Of a DNA stretch of 64,000 nucleotides, positions 46,364 to 54,671 are shown in pieces (within the stretch, counting starts at the first letter, position 1; each line of letters begins with the position of its first letter). The position numbers were made by a program, and so were the translations under genes. Below the pieces are notes generated by a model. That model worked only from the letters and a program-made list of their open reading frames with translations, was not told the origin of the DNA and searched no databases. This stretch comes from Bacilli bacterium (GTDB lineage Bacteria; Bacillota_I; Bacilli_A; RF39; UBA660): contig JAFXZI010000003.1 of assembly GCA_017541325.1 (NCBI GenBank), forward strand, positions 92,191 to 156,190. Reading direction: 5' to 3'.

Positions 46364-47122
46364 ATGTTTAGTTTAAAAGGAAGAGTAGCAGTTGTTACTG
46401 GAGCCAGTAGTGGTTTAGGAATGCAAATGAGTAGAGCTTTTGCAGACCAAGGAGCAGATTTAGTAATACTTGCTAGAAGAGTAGAAAGATTAGAAGAATT
46501 TAAAAAAGAGTTAGAACAAAAGGGAGTAAAAGTGCTTGCTCTTAGATGTGACGTAACGAGTACGGAGGATATAAATAATGCTGCTAAAATAGCAGAAGAA
46601 GCATTTGGTAAAATTGATATTTTAGTTAACTGTGCTGGTGCATCAAAAGATAAAGGTGTACTAGAGATGGAAGATGAAGAATGGGATTTTACAATTGCAA
46701 CAGATCTTACTAGTGTATTTAAAGTAACTAGAGCTTTTGCAAATATAATGAAAAAACATAATTATGGAAGAATTATTAATATAGCTTCTATGTATGGTTT
46801 AGTAGGAAATACTGCACTTCATACAGTTGCATATCATTCATCTAAAGGAGGAGTAGTAAACTTTACTCGTGCAGTAGCTGCAGAACTTGCAACTTCTGGT
46901 ATAACTTGTAATGCTATTTGTCCTGGATATTTTGAAACAGAACTTACTAAAGCCGTTTTAGATACAGAAGATTTCCAAGCATATATGAAAGGTACTGTAC
47001 CTATGCAAAGATATGGACATGAAGGAGAACTTAATGCAGGAGCTATTTTCTTAGCTAGCGAAGAAGCAAGTTATGTAACTGGAGTAATATTACCAATTGA
47101 TGGTGGATATACTTGCGTATAA
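46364..47122 (+). CDS. SDR-family oxidoreductase (FabG/gluconate 5-dehydrogenase-like)
   Basis: The 252-residue classical SDR begins LKGRVAVVTGASSGLGMQMSRAF, has LVNCAGAS, the catalytic Ser in INIASMYG, YHSSKGG with YxxxK, NAICPGYFETELT, and ends with VTGVILPIDGGYTCV, the strongest C-terminal SDR signature. It is a normal full length. The substrate is not determined; gluconate 5-dehydrogenase- and 3-ketoacyl-ACP reductase-type proteins both share these features. CGGAGG precedes the ATG, 23 bases after the tRNA-Thr end. Confidence 0.9.
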   Translation: MFSLKGRVAVVTGASSGLGMQMSRAFADQGADLVILARRVERLEEFKKELEQKGVKVLALRCDVTSTEDINNAAKIAEEAFGKIDILVNCAGASKDKGVLEMEDEEWDFTIATDLTSVFKVTRAFANIMKKHNYGRIINIASMYGLVGNTALHTVAYHSSKGGVVNFTRAVAAELATSGITCNAICPGYFETELTKAVLDTEDFQAYMKGTVPMQRYGHEGELNAGAIFLASEEASYVTGVILPIDGGYTCV

Positions 47123-47131
47123 TTAATAATT

Positions 47132-47156
47132 AGAACTGGAAACAGTTCTTTTTTTG
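47132..47156 (+). terminator. Terminator of the SDR gene
   Basis: AGAACTG-GAAA-CAGTTCT followed by T-run. Confidence 0.92.
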
Positions 47157-47186
47157 TGTAAATTTTTAAAAAATTTAAAAAAAGTG

Positions 47187-47215
47187 TTGACTTTTTATTT
47201 TGTTATTAATAAAAT
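47187..47215 (+). promoter_or_regulatory. Upstream promoter P1 of the NAD operon
   Basis: TTGACT (47187-47192) and TAAAAT (47210-47215) have a 17-base spacer. The -10 lies inside the first palindromic operator, so binding there should block it. Confidence 0.7.
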
Positions 47216-47224
47216 GTTAATAAC
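47202..47224 (+). promoter_or_regulatory. Operator 1 of the NAD operon, probable NrtR site
   Basis: A 23-base palindrome with arms GTTATTAA and TTAATAAC around seven bases; the arms are perfect complements. It covers the P1 -10. NrtR is the likely protein because an nrtR gene closes this operon. Confidence 0.7.
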
Positions 47225-47255
47225 AAGTGATGAACTTGCATTAAATTAAAAAGTT

Positions 47256-47278
47256 GTTTTTAACAAAATATTAATAAG
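47256..47278 (+). promoter_or_regulatory. Operator 2 of the NAD operon, probable NrtR site
   Basis: Arms GTTTTTAA and TTAATAAG around seven bases, the same pattern as operator 1 with two changes. It covers the expected -35 position of promoter P2. Confidence 0.65.
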
Positions 47279-47291
47279 TCATCACTTTTAT

Positions 47292-47297
47292 TATAAT
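47292..47297 (+). promoter_or_regulatory. -10 element of promoter P2, NAD operon
   Basis: Consensus TATAAT, 42 bases before the first start codon and lying between operators 2 and 3. The -35 position falls inside operator 2 and is a poor match. Confidence 0.55.
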
Positions 47298-47301
47298 ATA
47301 T

Positions 47302-47324
47302 GTTATTAACAAATTGTTAAAAAG
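47302..47324 (+). promoter_or_regulatory. Operator 3 of the NAD operon, probable NrtR site
   Basis: Arms GTTATTAA and TTAAAAAG around seven bases. It lies just downstream of the P2 -10, over the expected transcript start, and ends 3 bases before the Shine-Dalgarno of the first gene. Confidence 0.65.
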
Positions 47325-47339
47325 AAAGAAGGAATGAAT

Positions 47340-47903
47340 ATGATAAAAGAATTAGTTTTTAACATTGATATGATTAATGGATTTGTAAAGAAAGGAGCTC
47401 TTGCTGCACCATCAATTATGAGAATTGTTCCAAGACAATTGGAAATATTAGAAGAAGCAAAAAAAGATCCAGAAGTTGAAATAGTTGATGTAAGAGATCT
47501 TCATACTCGTAAATCAGTTGAACTTAAAACTTTTGGAATTCATGGTTTAGAAGGAACAGATGAAGTAGAACAAATTGATGAATTAAAAGGATATGCAGAT
47601 AGAGTTTTTTATAAAAATTGTACTAATTTAATTTTTGCTCCTGGAATTCAAGATTATTTAAAAGGAAATCCTAATTTAAAAAGAGTTAGATTAATGGGTT
47701 GTTTATCAGAAATATGTGTAACAAACGGGGGAATTGGTCTTAGAACATTCTTTGATCAAAACAATATGGATGTAGAAGTATGTGTATATGCTGATGCGAT
47801 TGATACATATGATGCACCTGGACATAATGCAGATCAAGTTACAGAACAAGCACTAAAGATGATGGAAGCTAATGGAATTAAGGTTTTAAGAAAGGAAAGA
47901 TAA
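47340..47903 (+). CDS. pncA: Nicotinamidase-like cysteine hydrolase
   Basis: Nicotinamidase converts nicotinamide to nicotinate, the first step of salvage. The 187-residue protein is in the cysteine hydrolase (isochorismatase-like) fold with the triad D10 (NIDMINGF), K92 (FYKNCT) and C126 (GCLSEICV), and a metal site resembling D53-x-H55 in RDLHTRKS. The ATG at 47340 is chosen because the Shine-Dalgarno AAGAAGGA ends 6 bases before it; the ATG at 47334 abuts it. It is first in the NAD operon, followed 1 base later by pncB. Confidence 0.88.
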   Translation: MIKELVFNIDMINGFVKKGALAAPSIMRIVPRQLEILEEAKKDPEVEIVDVRDLHTRKSVELKTFGIHGLEGTDEVEQIDELKGYADRVFYKNCTNLIFAPGIQDYLKGNPNLKRVRLMGCLSEICVTNGGIGLRTFFDQNNMDVEVCVYADAIDTYDAPGHNADQVTEQALKMMEANGIKVLRKER

Positions 47904-47904
47904 T

Positions 47905-49374
47905 ATGAAACTTTATAACGGATATGAAAGATTAAGTAGAAACTATACTTTAATGACTGATGCCTATGAATTTACTATGGCAAATGGTTATTTAGAAGCA
48001 GGAAAAGAAAAAGAAGAAGCTGTATTTGATGTTTTTTTTAGAAAAGTACCAAGTAATGGTGGATATGCTGTTATGGCAGGACTTGATAAAGTAATACCAT
48101 TTATAGAAAATTTAAATTTTGGTGAACAAGAATTAGATTATTTTAGAAGAAGTGGATATAGTGAAAAGTTTATTGATTATTTAAAAGGATTTGAGTTTCA
48201 TGGTGATATCTATGCTGTACCAGATGGTACACCAGTATTTCCAAACGAACCAATCTTAACAGTAAAAGCTCCAATTATAGAAGCTCAAGTAGTTGAAACA
48301 GCATTACTATCAATTATTAATGGTGCGATGGAACATGCAACAGGTGCAAGAAGAATAATTGAAGCAACTCCAAAAGGAGTAGGAGTTATGGAATTTGGTG
48401 CAAGACGTGCAGATGGACTTGAAGCAGCAATTGATGCATCAATCTACGGAGTTATGGCAGGATGTGTTGGAACAAGTAATATTATCGCTGCAGATATGAT
48501 GGGAATGAAAGCAATGGGAACTCAAGCTCACAGTTGGATTGAATCTTTTCCAACTGAATATGATGCATTCTTAAGTTATGCAAAAACTTATCCAGATAAC
48601 TGTATATTACTTGTTGATACTATCGATACTTTAAGAAGTGGAATTCCAAATGCTATTAAAGTATTTGAACAAATGAGAAAAGAAGGAATTAGTACTGATC
48701 ATATTGGAATTAGAATTGATTCTGGTGACTTAGCATATCTATCAAAAGAAGCTAGAAAGATGTTAAGAGCAGCTGGATTTCCAGAAGCAAAAATTTGTTT
48801 AAGTAATGGACTTACTGCTGAAACAATTGAAGCATTAATCGCTCAAGGAGCAGAGTTCGATAGTTTAGGAGTAGGAGATAACATATCAAAACCAGAAGGA
48901 AGAATGGGATGCGTTTATAAAGAAGTTGCGCTTGAAGCAAATGGAATATTAACTCCAAAAATTAAATTATCAAACGATACTATTAAAATTGTAAATCCAG
49001 GATTTAAAGAATTATATCGTGCCTTTGATAAAAATACAGGATATGCAATAGCAGATTTTGTAACTTTAAAAGGTGAAAAAGTAAAAGAATCTAATTTAAC
49101 AATTATTAGTTTAACTGATCAAGTAAAAAGAGGTACAATTAATTACTTTGATTTAGTTAGGTTACAAAGACCAATTTTTATGAGAGGTAAACTTGTTTAT
49201 GATGATCCAACAATTGAAGAAAAGAGAAGTTATTGTGAACAAGAAATGAGTAGATTATATCCAGAAGAAAGAAGAACTAGAATGCCACATGTACATTATG
49301 TTGATGGTACAGAAAAATATATGGCATTAAAAACAAAAATGATTAACGATGCTAAACAATTAGTAAAGAGGTAA
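47905..49374 (+). CDS. pncB: Nicotinate phosphoribosyltransferase
   Basis: PncB makes nicotinate mononucleotide from nicotinate and PRPP. The 489-residue protein begins NYTLMTDAYEFTMANGYLEAG, contains EFGARRADGLEAAIDASIYG and GTQAHSW, and the phosphate-binding DSGDLAYLSKEARKML block, all typical of this family. It follows nicotinamidase by 1 base. Together they convert nicotinamide to NaMN. Confidence 0.97.
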   Translation: MKLYNGYERLSRNYTLMTDAYEFTMANGYLEAGKEKEEAVFDVFFRKVPSNGGYAVMAGLDKVIPFIENLNFGEQELDYFRRSGYSEKFIDYLKGFEFHGDIYAVPDGTPVFPNEPILTVKAPIIEAQVVETALLSIINGAMEHATGARRIIEATPKGVGVMEFGARRADGLEAAIDASIYGVMAGCVGTSNIIAADMMGMKAMGTQAHSWIESFPTEYDAFLSYAKTYPDNCILLVDTIDTLRSGIPNAIKVFEQMRKEGISTDHIGIRIDSGDLAYLSKEARKMLRAAGFPEAKICLSNGLTAETIEALIAQGAEFDSLGVGDNISKPEGRMGCVYKEVALEANGILTPKIKLSNDTIKIVNPGFKELYRAFDKNTGYAIADFVTLKGEKVKESNLTIISLTDQVKRGTINYFDLVRLQRPIFMRGKLVYDDPTIEEKRSYCEQEMSRLYPEERRTRMPHVHYVDGTEKYMALKTKMINDAKQLVKR

Positions 49375-49376
49375 TT

Positions 49377-50576
49377 ATGATTAAAGAGTTACAAGGAAAA
49401 AAAGTATTAAATTATGATGATCCATTACTTGAAAAATATTTTATGAAAGCTTCTAGTGAAAACGAAAAAACAAAATTAGAAGAACTATATGGTAGAGTAT
49501 CTTTATTTACGCAAAAAGTTTTTAAAGAAGAATATAAACCATCAAAAGATTATTGGTTTGGATATCTAGATAATTATGGATATTATCAAATGGATGATTT
49601 TGATAGAGGTTGGTTTGAAGTATTTAATCTAGGAGAAGATATCGATAGGGTAGTATTTGAAGTATTAGATGAACTTTTGTATGAAAGAAGTTCAGAATAT
49701 GAACAAAATAATAGAGAACAATTACAAAGAGAGTTTAACGAAAGATTTGCTGATCAATATTTAAGACCATTATTCAATTTAGATAATAAATATATTAGGA
49801 CTCTTCCTATGGTTGAATATGCACTAGATAAATTTGATAAATACTATGATGGAAAAATACCAGATGAAATTATTAAGTATTATGAAGATTATTTAACTAA
49901 TATTGGATGGAGTAAAGATCAAGGAATTAAATGGTTATATAATCCTGAGTTAAAACAAATGACTCCTGAAAGAAGAGTAAGATTAGATATTATTAAAGCT
50001 TTAGAAGAATTAAGAACAGTTCATACAAAAAAGATAGAAGGATCTTCATTTATATCAGTTGAGTCATATGAATGTAGTTTAAATAATGGCAAAAAGATTA
50101 AAAGAGAAAAAGTACTTAAAAATGGAGAAGATGGAAGTGCAGTTATTGTATATCCTATTACTGAATTTGGAAAAATATTACTTGCATGTGAACCAAGAGT
50201 ATTTACTGATCAAACTGTAGATATAGGTTTTCCAGCTGGATATATTGAAGATTTTGAATTACCAGAAGAAGCTGCTAGAAGAGAACTTTTAGAAGAGACT
50301 GGATATGCTCCACAAGAATTAATTAGTTTAGGTAGTTTCTATCCTGATCAAGGTTCTAGTGGTGCACTTAATCATTACTTTATTGCCCTAGGTTGTAAAA
50401 AGGTAAGCGAACAACACTTAGATGAAAGTGAATATATAAAACATTTACTAGTTAGTAGTGAAGAATTAAAAGAATTAGTAGACTGTGGATTTATAAAAGG
50501 ATTAAATACACAATACTTATTATTAAAAGGAGAAAATTATGTTAAAAAAATGGGACGTAGAGAAGACTACGAATGA
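49377..50576 (+). CDS. Nudix hydrolase with long N-terminal domain
   Basis: The 399-residue protein has an unassigned, mainly helical N-terminal region (~1-220) and a C-terminal Nudix domain (~240-385). The Nudix box is perfect (G288 to Y310, GYIEDFELPEEAARRELLEE), followed by FYPDQGSSGALNHYFIA, as in ADP-ribose or NADH-type pyrophosphatases. It lies in the NAD operon 2 bases after pncB and overlaps nadE by 38 bases, so it probably cleaves an ADP-ribose or dinucleotide by-product. The N-terminal domain is not recognised. Confidence 0.82.
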   Translation: MIKELQGKKVLNYDDPLLEKYFMKASSENEKTKLEELYGRVSLFTQKVFKEEYKPSKDYWFGYLDNYGYYQMDDFDRGWFEVFNLGEDIDRVVFEVLDELLYERSSEYEQNNREQLQREFNERFADQYLRPLFNLDNKYIRTLPMVEYALDKFDKYYDGKIPDEIIKYYEDYLTNIGWSKDQGIKWLYNPELKQMTPERRVRLDIIKALEELRTVHTKKIEGSSFISVESYECSLNNGKKIKREKVLKNGEDGSAVIVYPITEFGKILLACEPRVFTDQTVDIGFPAGYIEDFELPEEAARRELLEETGYAPQELISLGSFYPDQGSSGALNHYFIALGCKKVSEQHLDESEYIKHLLVSSEELKELVDCGFIKGLNTQYLLLKGENYVKKMGRREDYE

Positions 50577-51303
50577 AATTATAGAATTTATTAGAAATTA
50601 TTATAAAAAGAACAATATTAAAGGTGCGGTTATTGGTATAAGTGGAGGAAAAGATTCAGGAGTAGTAGCTGGTTTATTTACTAAAGCGCTAGGAGCTGAA
50701 AATGTAATTGGAATATGGATGCCATGCCACTCTAAAGAAGAAGACAAAAAGAATGCACAAAAAGTTGCTGATACCTTTGGATTTAATTTAATTGATTATG
50801 ACCTAACAAATACCTATGACAATTTTGTTAAAGAAATAAAGAAAAACAATAAAGTAACTGAAGAAGATTTAGATGACTCAAATATTAATATTAAACCACG
50901 TCTTAGAACGATGACTTTATACTATCATGCAGCAATGTTTACAAGATTAAATAAAGGATTATATATAGTTCCAGGTACATCAAATAAATGTGAATTATAT
51001 GTAGGATATTTTACTAAAGGAGGAGACTCAGTATCAGATATTCAAGTTTTAGCAGATTTAACTGTAGATGAAGTAATAAGTGTTGGAGAATATATTGGAG
51101 TACCTCATGAAGTAGTTAGAAAAACTCCAGATGATGGATTGTCTGGTAAAACAGATGAAGAAAAATTAGGAGTAAAATACTCTGATATTGCTAAAGTAAT
51201 CAATAATGAAGAAGTTGATCCTTTAGTTAAAGAAAAAATAGAAAAATTACATAATCGTAATTTACATAAGTTTAATACACCAACTTATAAGAAAGGAGAA
51301 TAA
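50539..51303 (+). CDS. nadE: NAD synthetase, ammonia-dependent
   Basis: NadE amidates nicotinate adenine dinucleotide to NAD+ using ATP. The 254-residue length is that of the ammonia-using form, with no glutaminase domain. It has the P-loop GISGGKDSGVVAGL, YYHAAMFTRLN-like alpha region, the substrate-binding GTSNKCELYVGYFTKGGDS, and KTPDDGLSGKTDEEKLGVKY. It begins inside the end of the Nudix gene with AAAGGAG upstream. It supplies the last step of the pathway. Confidence 0.97.
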   Translation: MLKKWDVEKTTNEIIEFIRNYYKKNNIKGAVIGISGGKDSGVVAGLFTKALGAENVIGIWMPCHSKEEDKKNAQKVADTFGFNLIDYDLTNTYDNFVKEIKKNNKVTEEDLDDSNINIKPRLRTMTLYYHAAMFTRLNKGLYIVPGTSNKCELYVGYFTKGGDSVSDIQVLADLTVDEVISVGEYIGVPHEVVRKTPDDGLSGKTDEEKLGVKYSDIAKVINNEEVDPLVKEKIEKLHNRNLHKFNTPTYKKGE

Positions 51304-51305
51304 TT

Positions 51306-51998
51306 ATGAAAAGTCTACAGATTGTAACACCTCATCAAGAATGTATATTTAATTGTCCATTTTGCATCGCTAAAGCTCATAGTCATAATAATAAATTTAT
51401 AAATAATTATGAAATAAATAATGATTTATGGAAGAATAACTTAATTAATGTAATTAATACTAATAATGATCTTAAATATGTAGTTATTACTGGTACTAAT
51501 GAACCAATGCAAAGCAAAAGTTGTGTTCAAGATATTATAGATATTGTAAGAAATACTAAAAAAGATATCCAAATAGAAATACAAACAAGAATGCATAAAG
51601 AAGATGATATTTATAAATCTGTAGATGTTACATGTTATTCTATATCAAACTTTAATTTAATAAAAAATATTAATCCTATTGGTAATACTATTAGATATGT
51701 ATTTATTTTAACTGAATCATTTAATAATAAAAGACTAACTGATTATTTAGATATTATTCCAGAAGAAGTTACTCAACTAACTTTTAAAACTTTAGAAAAC
51801 TCAAATGGAGTAAATATAGAACTAGATAATTGGATTAATAATCATAAAGTAGATGAAGATACTTTAAAAGCTTTAGAAAAAGATATAAACAATTATTGTG
51901 GAAAACTATCTATTAGGTTAGATAAAAGTTGTATGGATGCAGAAGGACGTTACAAAGTCTTTAGAGAAGATGGAAATTTATATGATGACTGGGGATAA
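51306..51998 (+). CDS. Small radical SAM protein in the NAD operon
   Basis: The 230-residue protein has a CX3CX2C iron-sulfur motif (C13, C17, C20) in HQECIFNCPFCIAKAH, and a GTNEPMQ segment near residue 63 in the position of the SAM-binding GGEP loop. The rest is compatible with a short TIM-like barrel; it lacks a C-terminal extra cluster except for two Cys near the end (NYCGKL, SCMDAEG). It is placed between nadE and nadD with 2-3 base gaps. I know no radical SAM step in NAD salvage, so its role is open. Confidence 0.78.
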   Translation: MKSLQIVTPHQECIFNCPFCIAKAHSHNNKFINNYEINNDLWKNNLINVINTNNDLKYVVITGTNEPMQSKSCVQDIIDIVRNTKKDIQIEIQTRMHKEDDIYKSVDVTCYSISNFNLIKNINPIGNTIRYVFILTESFNNKRLTDYLDIIPEEVTQLTFKTLENSNGVNIELDNWINNHKVDEDTLKALEKDINNYCGKLSIRLDKSCMDAEGRYKVFREDGNLYDDWG

Positions 51999-52001
51999 TT
52001 T

Positions 52002-52547
52002 ATGAAACTTGGAATATATATAGGTAGTTTTAATCCTCCACATATAGGACATTTAGATGTAGTTAAATATTTACTAAATAATAAATATATAGATAAAGTT
52101 TTAATAGTTCCTACTAGCAATTATTGGAATAAAAATAATTTAATAGATATAAATGATAGAATTAATATGTTAAAAACTTTTGAAAATGATAAAATAAAAG
52201 TAGATACGATTCATAATAATTATCCTTATACATATGAATTAATGAGAGCATTAAAACATGAATTAGATGATGAATTGTATTTAATATTAGGTGCAGATAA
52301 TATTATAGATTTTGATAAATGGAAAGAGTATAAGGAATTACTACAATATAAAATAATAGTAGTAAATAGAAATAATATAGATATAAAAAAATATATAAAA
52401 AAATATAATAGTAATAATTTTATAATAGTTAATGATTATAATAATTTAAATGTTTCTTCTACACTTATACGTAATAATATAAGTAAAAAGTATTTAACTA
52501 AAGAAGTGTTTAATTATATTAAAAATAATCATTTGTATGAGGAATAA
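52002..52547 (+). CDS. nadD: Nicotinate-nucleotide adenylyltransferase
   Basis: NadD joins NaMN with ATP to form nicotinate adenine dinucleotide. The 181-residue protein has GIYIGSFNPPHIGHLDVV (residues 4-21, (H/T)xGH-type), LGADNIIDFDKWKEY, and the SSTLIRNNI motif at the C-terminal side, all hallmarks of the family. It is slightly shorter than Bacillus NadD. It sits 3 bases after the radical SAM gene and its end overlaps an upstream frame of the CinA-like gene. Confidence 0.95.
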   Translation: MKLGIYIGSFNPPHIGHLDVVKYLLNNKYIDKVLIVPTSNYWNKNNLIDINDRINMLKTFENDKIKVDTIHNNYPYTYELMRALKHELDDELYLILGADNIIDFDKWKEYKELLQYKIIVVNRNNIDIKKYIKKYNSNNFIIVNDYNNLNVSSTLIRNNISKKYLTKEVFNYIKNNHLYEE

Positions 52548-52548
52548 T

Positions 52549-53013
52549 ATGAAAGAAGTAATTGATTTTTTAAGAGAAAATAATATAAGTATTAGTACAA
52601 TGGAATCATGTACTGGTGGTGGAGTAGTTAATGCTATTACAAATATAGAAGGTGCTAGTGAAGTATTAAAATTTAGTGCAATAACTTATTCTAATGAATT
52701 TAAAATTAAAATGGGTGTAAGTAGTGAAACAATTAATAAGTACTCAGTATATAGTATGGAAGTAGCTCATGAAATGGCTAAAAACATAAGTAGTTTTACA
52801 AATTCAGATATTGGAATAGGTATAACCGGAAAACTTAATAGAGCAGATATTAATAATAATTATGGGAAAGATAATCAAGTTTTTGTATCAATATTCTATA
52901 AAAATAATTATTATGATAAAGTATTATTAGTAGAAAAAGAAACAAGAGCTAAGAATAAAGAGACTATAATAGAAGAAATAACTAATATGCTAAAGGAGTT
53001 ATTATGGAAATAA
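52549..53013 (+). CDS. pncC: CinA C-terminal-domain protein, nicotinamide mononucleotide deamidase-like
   Basis: PncC deamidates NMN to NaMN, recycling the NMN released by DNA ligase. The 154-residue protein contains STMESCTGGGVVNAITNIEG, a YSNEFKIKMGV block, and GIGITGKL, typical of the CinA C-terminal family. The ATG at 52549 is chosen over 52537 because GAGG lies 6 bases before it. It stands alone, without the CinA N-terminal domain. Its place in an NAD operon supports the deamidase role. Confidence 0.85.
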   Translation: MKEVIDFLRENNISISTMESCTGGGVVNAITNIEGASEVLKFSAITYSNEFKIKMGVSSETINKYSVYSMEVAHEMAKNISSFTNSDIGIGITGKLNRADINNNYGKDNQVFVSIFYKNNYYDKVLLVEKETRAKNKETIIEEITNMLKELLWK

Positions 53014-53810
53014 AAAAAATAAAATTATTTATTAATCATAATGAAAAATCGGAAATAGTTGCTAAAGATTTAGAATTAGAATTAAAAAAATATGGATTTG
53101 AAATAGTAGATAAGAAATATGATTTAGCTATTTCTGTTGGGGGAGATGGATCTTTTCTTAATACACTTAGAGAAACTAATTTTGATGATAGTATCTATTA
53201 TATTGGTATTAATTCTGGTACTTTAGGTTTCTTACAAGAAATAGATATTAAAGATTTTTCTGAATTTGTTAAAAGATTAAGTACAAATAATTTTAAAGTA
53301 GAAGAATTATCTGTACAAGAAACAAAAGTAATAACTAATGATACTATTTATACTTTTAATAGTTTAAATGAAATGGTAGTAAGGAACAAACATTTTAAAA
53401 CACTTAGATTACCTACTTATGTAGATAATGAATTTCTAGAAGAGTTTTCTGGAGATGGATTATTAGTTAGTACATCTACTGGATCTACTGCTTATAATAT
53501 GAGTTTAGGTGGTAGTATTATTTATAATACATTAAAGACTTTATCTATTACACCAATCGCACCACTTAATAATAAAGCTTATAATTGTCTTACTAATAGT
53601 GTTGTTGTTCCTGATGATAAAAAAATTATAATGAAGCCACTAGATAATAAAAAATATAATAATTTGTTTTTTATGATAGATGGTGTTAGTGTTGAAATAG
53701 ATGATGTATTAAGAGTTGAGACAAAAATTTGTGATAAAACTATAAAATGTTTAAGAATGAATGATTATCATTTTATTAAATTAGTAAATCAAAAGATATT
53801 AGAAAAATAG
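53004..53810 (+). CDS. nadK: NAD kinase
   Basis: NadK phosphorylates NAD+ to NADP+. The 268-residue protein has the ISVGGDGSFLNTLRE motif, GINSGTLGFLQE, the NEMVVRN block and DGLLVSTSTGSTAYNMSLGGS, in the usual order. It overlaps the end of pncC by 10 bases. It completes the set from nicotinamide to NADP in one operon. Confidence 0.97.
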   Translation: MEIKKIKLFINHNEKSEIVAKDLELELKKYGFEIVDKKYDLAISVGGDGSFLNTLRETNFDDSIYYIGINSGTLGFLQEIDIKDFSEFVKRLSTNNFKVEELSVQETKVITNDTIYTFNSLNEMVVRNKHFKTLRLPTYVDNEFLEEFSGDGLLVSTSTGSTAYNMSLGGSIIYNTLKTLSITPIAPLNNKAYNCLTNSVVVPDDKKIIMKPLDNKKYNNLFFMIDGVSVEIDDVLRVETKICDKTIKCLRMNDYHFIKLVNQKILEK

Positions 53811-53818
53811 GAGGAAGT

Positions 53819-54646
53819 ATGGAATACAAATCTGAAGAAGAGTTTTTAAAAGATTATGATCCTAGTCAATATGACAGATTATCTTTAACTACAGATATAT
53901 TAATTTTTAGTGTATCTAATGGTACTCAAGAGAATTATAGGAAATTAAATGAAAAATTTTTTAGTGTCCTTCTAATTAAAAGAAATACATATCCTTTTAA
54001 AGATAAATGGACTCTTCCTGGAGGATTTGTAGGAATAGATGAAGATATTGAAGATGCTGCTAGAAGAGTATTATATGATGAGGCTAATATCAAGGATATA
54101 TATTTAGAACAATTATATACATATGGAGATCCCAAAAGAGATCCGCGTATGAGAGTAATTTCTACTTCTTATATGGCTCTAATAGATAAAAATAGATTAA
54201 ATGATAAGATATCTCCTAATGCTTCTTGGTTTAATATTAAAGTATTAGAAGACGAAAAATATATAGATGTTTTTTTAGATAATGGTACTGATACATTAAA
54301 GTTTAAAATTAAGAAAACTTTAAAAGAAAAAACAACGGATAGATATAAATATGAAATAGTAGAAAATGATAGTTTAGCATTTGATCATCCATTAGTAATC
54401 GCAGCAGGAATATCAAGACTTAAAAACAAAATTGAATATACTGATATAGTATTTAATATGATGCCAGAATATTTTACTTTAGGAGAATTGCAACAAGTAT
54501 ATGAAGTAATATTAGGTAAAGAATTATTAGATCCTGCATTTCGTAGAATAATTGCTAAAAAAACAGTAAAAACTGATAAAGTAAGAACTGGTGGAGGACA
54601 TAGACCTTCGGTACTATTTAAATATAATGACAAACAAAAAAAATAG
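53819..54646 (+). CDS. nrtR: NrtR-type Nudix-related transcriptional regulator of NAD metabolism
   Basis: NrtR repressors bind ADP-ribose-like ligands through an inactive Nudix domain and DNA through a C-terminal winged helix. The 275-residue protein has a Nudix fold with WTLPGGFVGIDEDIEDAARR, where the catalytic REUxEE is replaced by RVLYDEAN, so hydrolysis is unlikely. The C-terminal part (~205-270) begins YTDIVFNMMPEYFTLGELQQVYEVI, continues GKELLDPAFRRII, and ends GGGHRPSVLFKY, the NrtR winged helix. Being last in the NAD operon, and with three palindromes at its front, points to autoregulation. Confidence 0.9.
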   Translation: MEYKSEEEFLKDYDPSQYDRLSLTTDILIFSVSNGTQENYRKLNEKFFSVLLIKRNTYPFKDKWTLPGGFVGIDEDIEDAARRVLYDEANIKDIYLEQLYTYGDPKRDPRMRVISTSYMALIDKNRLNDKISPNASWFNIKVLEDEKYIDVFLDNGTDTLKFKIKKTLKEKTTDRYKYEIVENDSLAFDHPLVIAAGISRLKNKIEYTDIVFNMMPEYFTLGELQQVYEVILGKELLDPAFRRIIAKKTVKTDKVRTGGGHRPSVLFKYNDKQKK

Positions 54647-54671
54647 ATGTTTAACATCTATTTTTTGTTTT
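54641..54671. terminator. Bidirectional terminator after nrtR
   Basis: AAATAGATG and CATCTATTT surround TTTAA, flanked by A and T runs; convergent genes share it. Confidence 0.85.
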
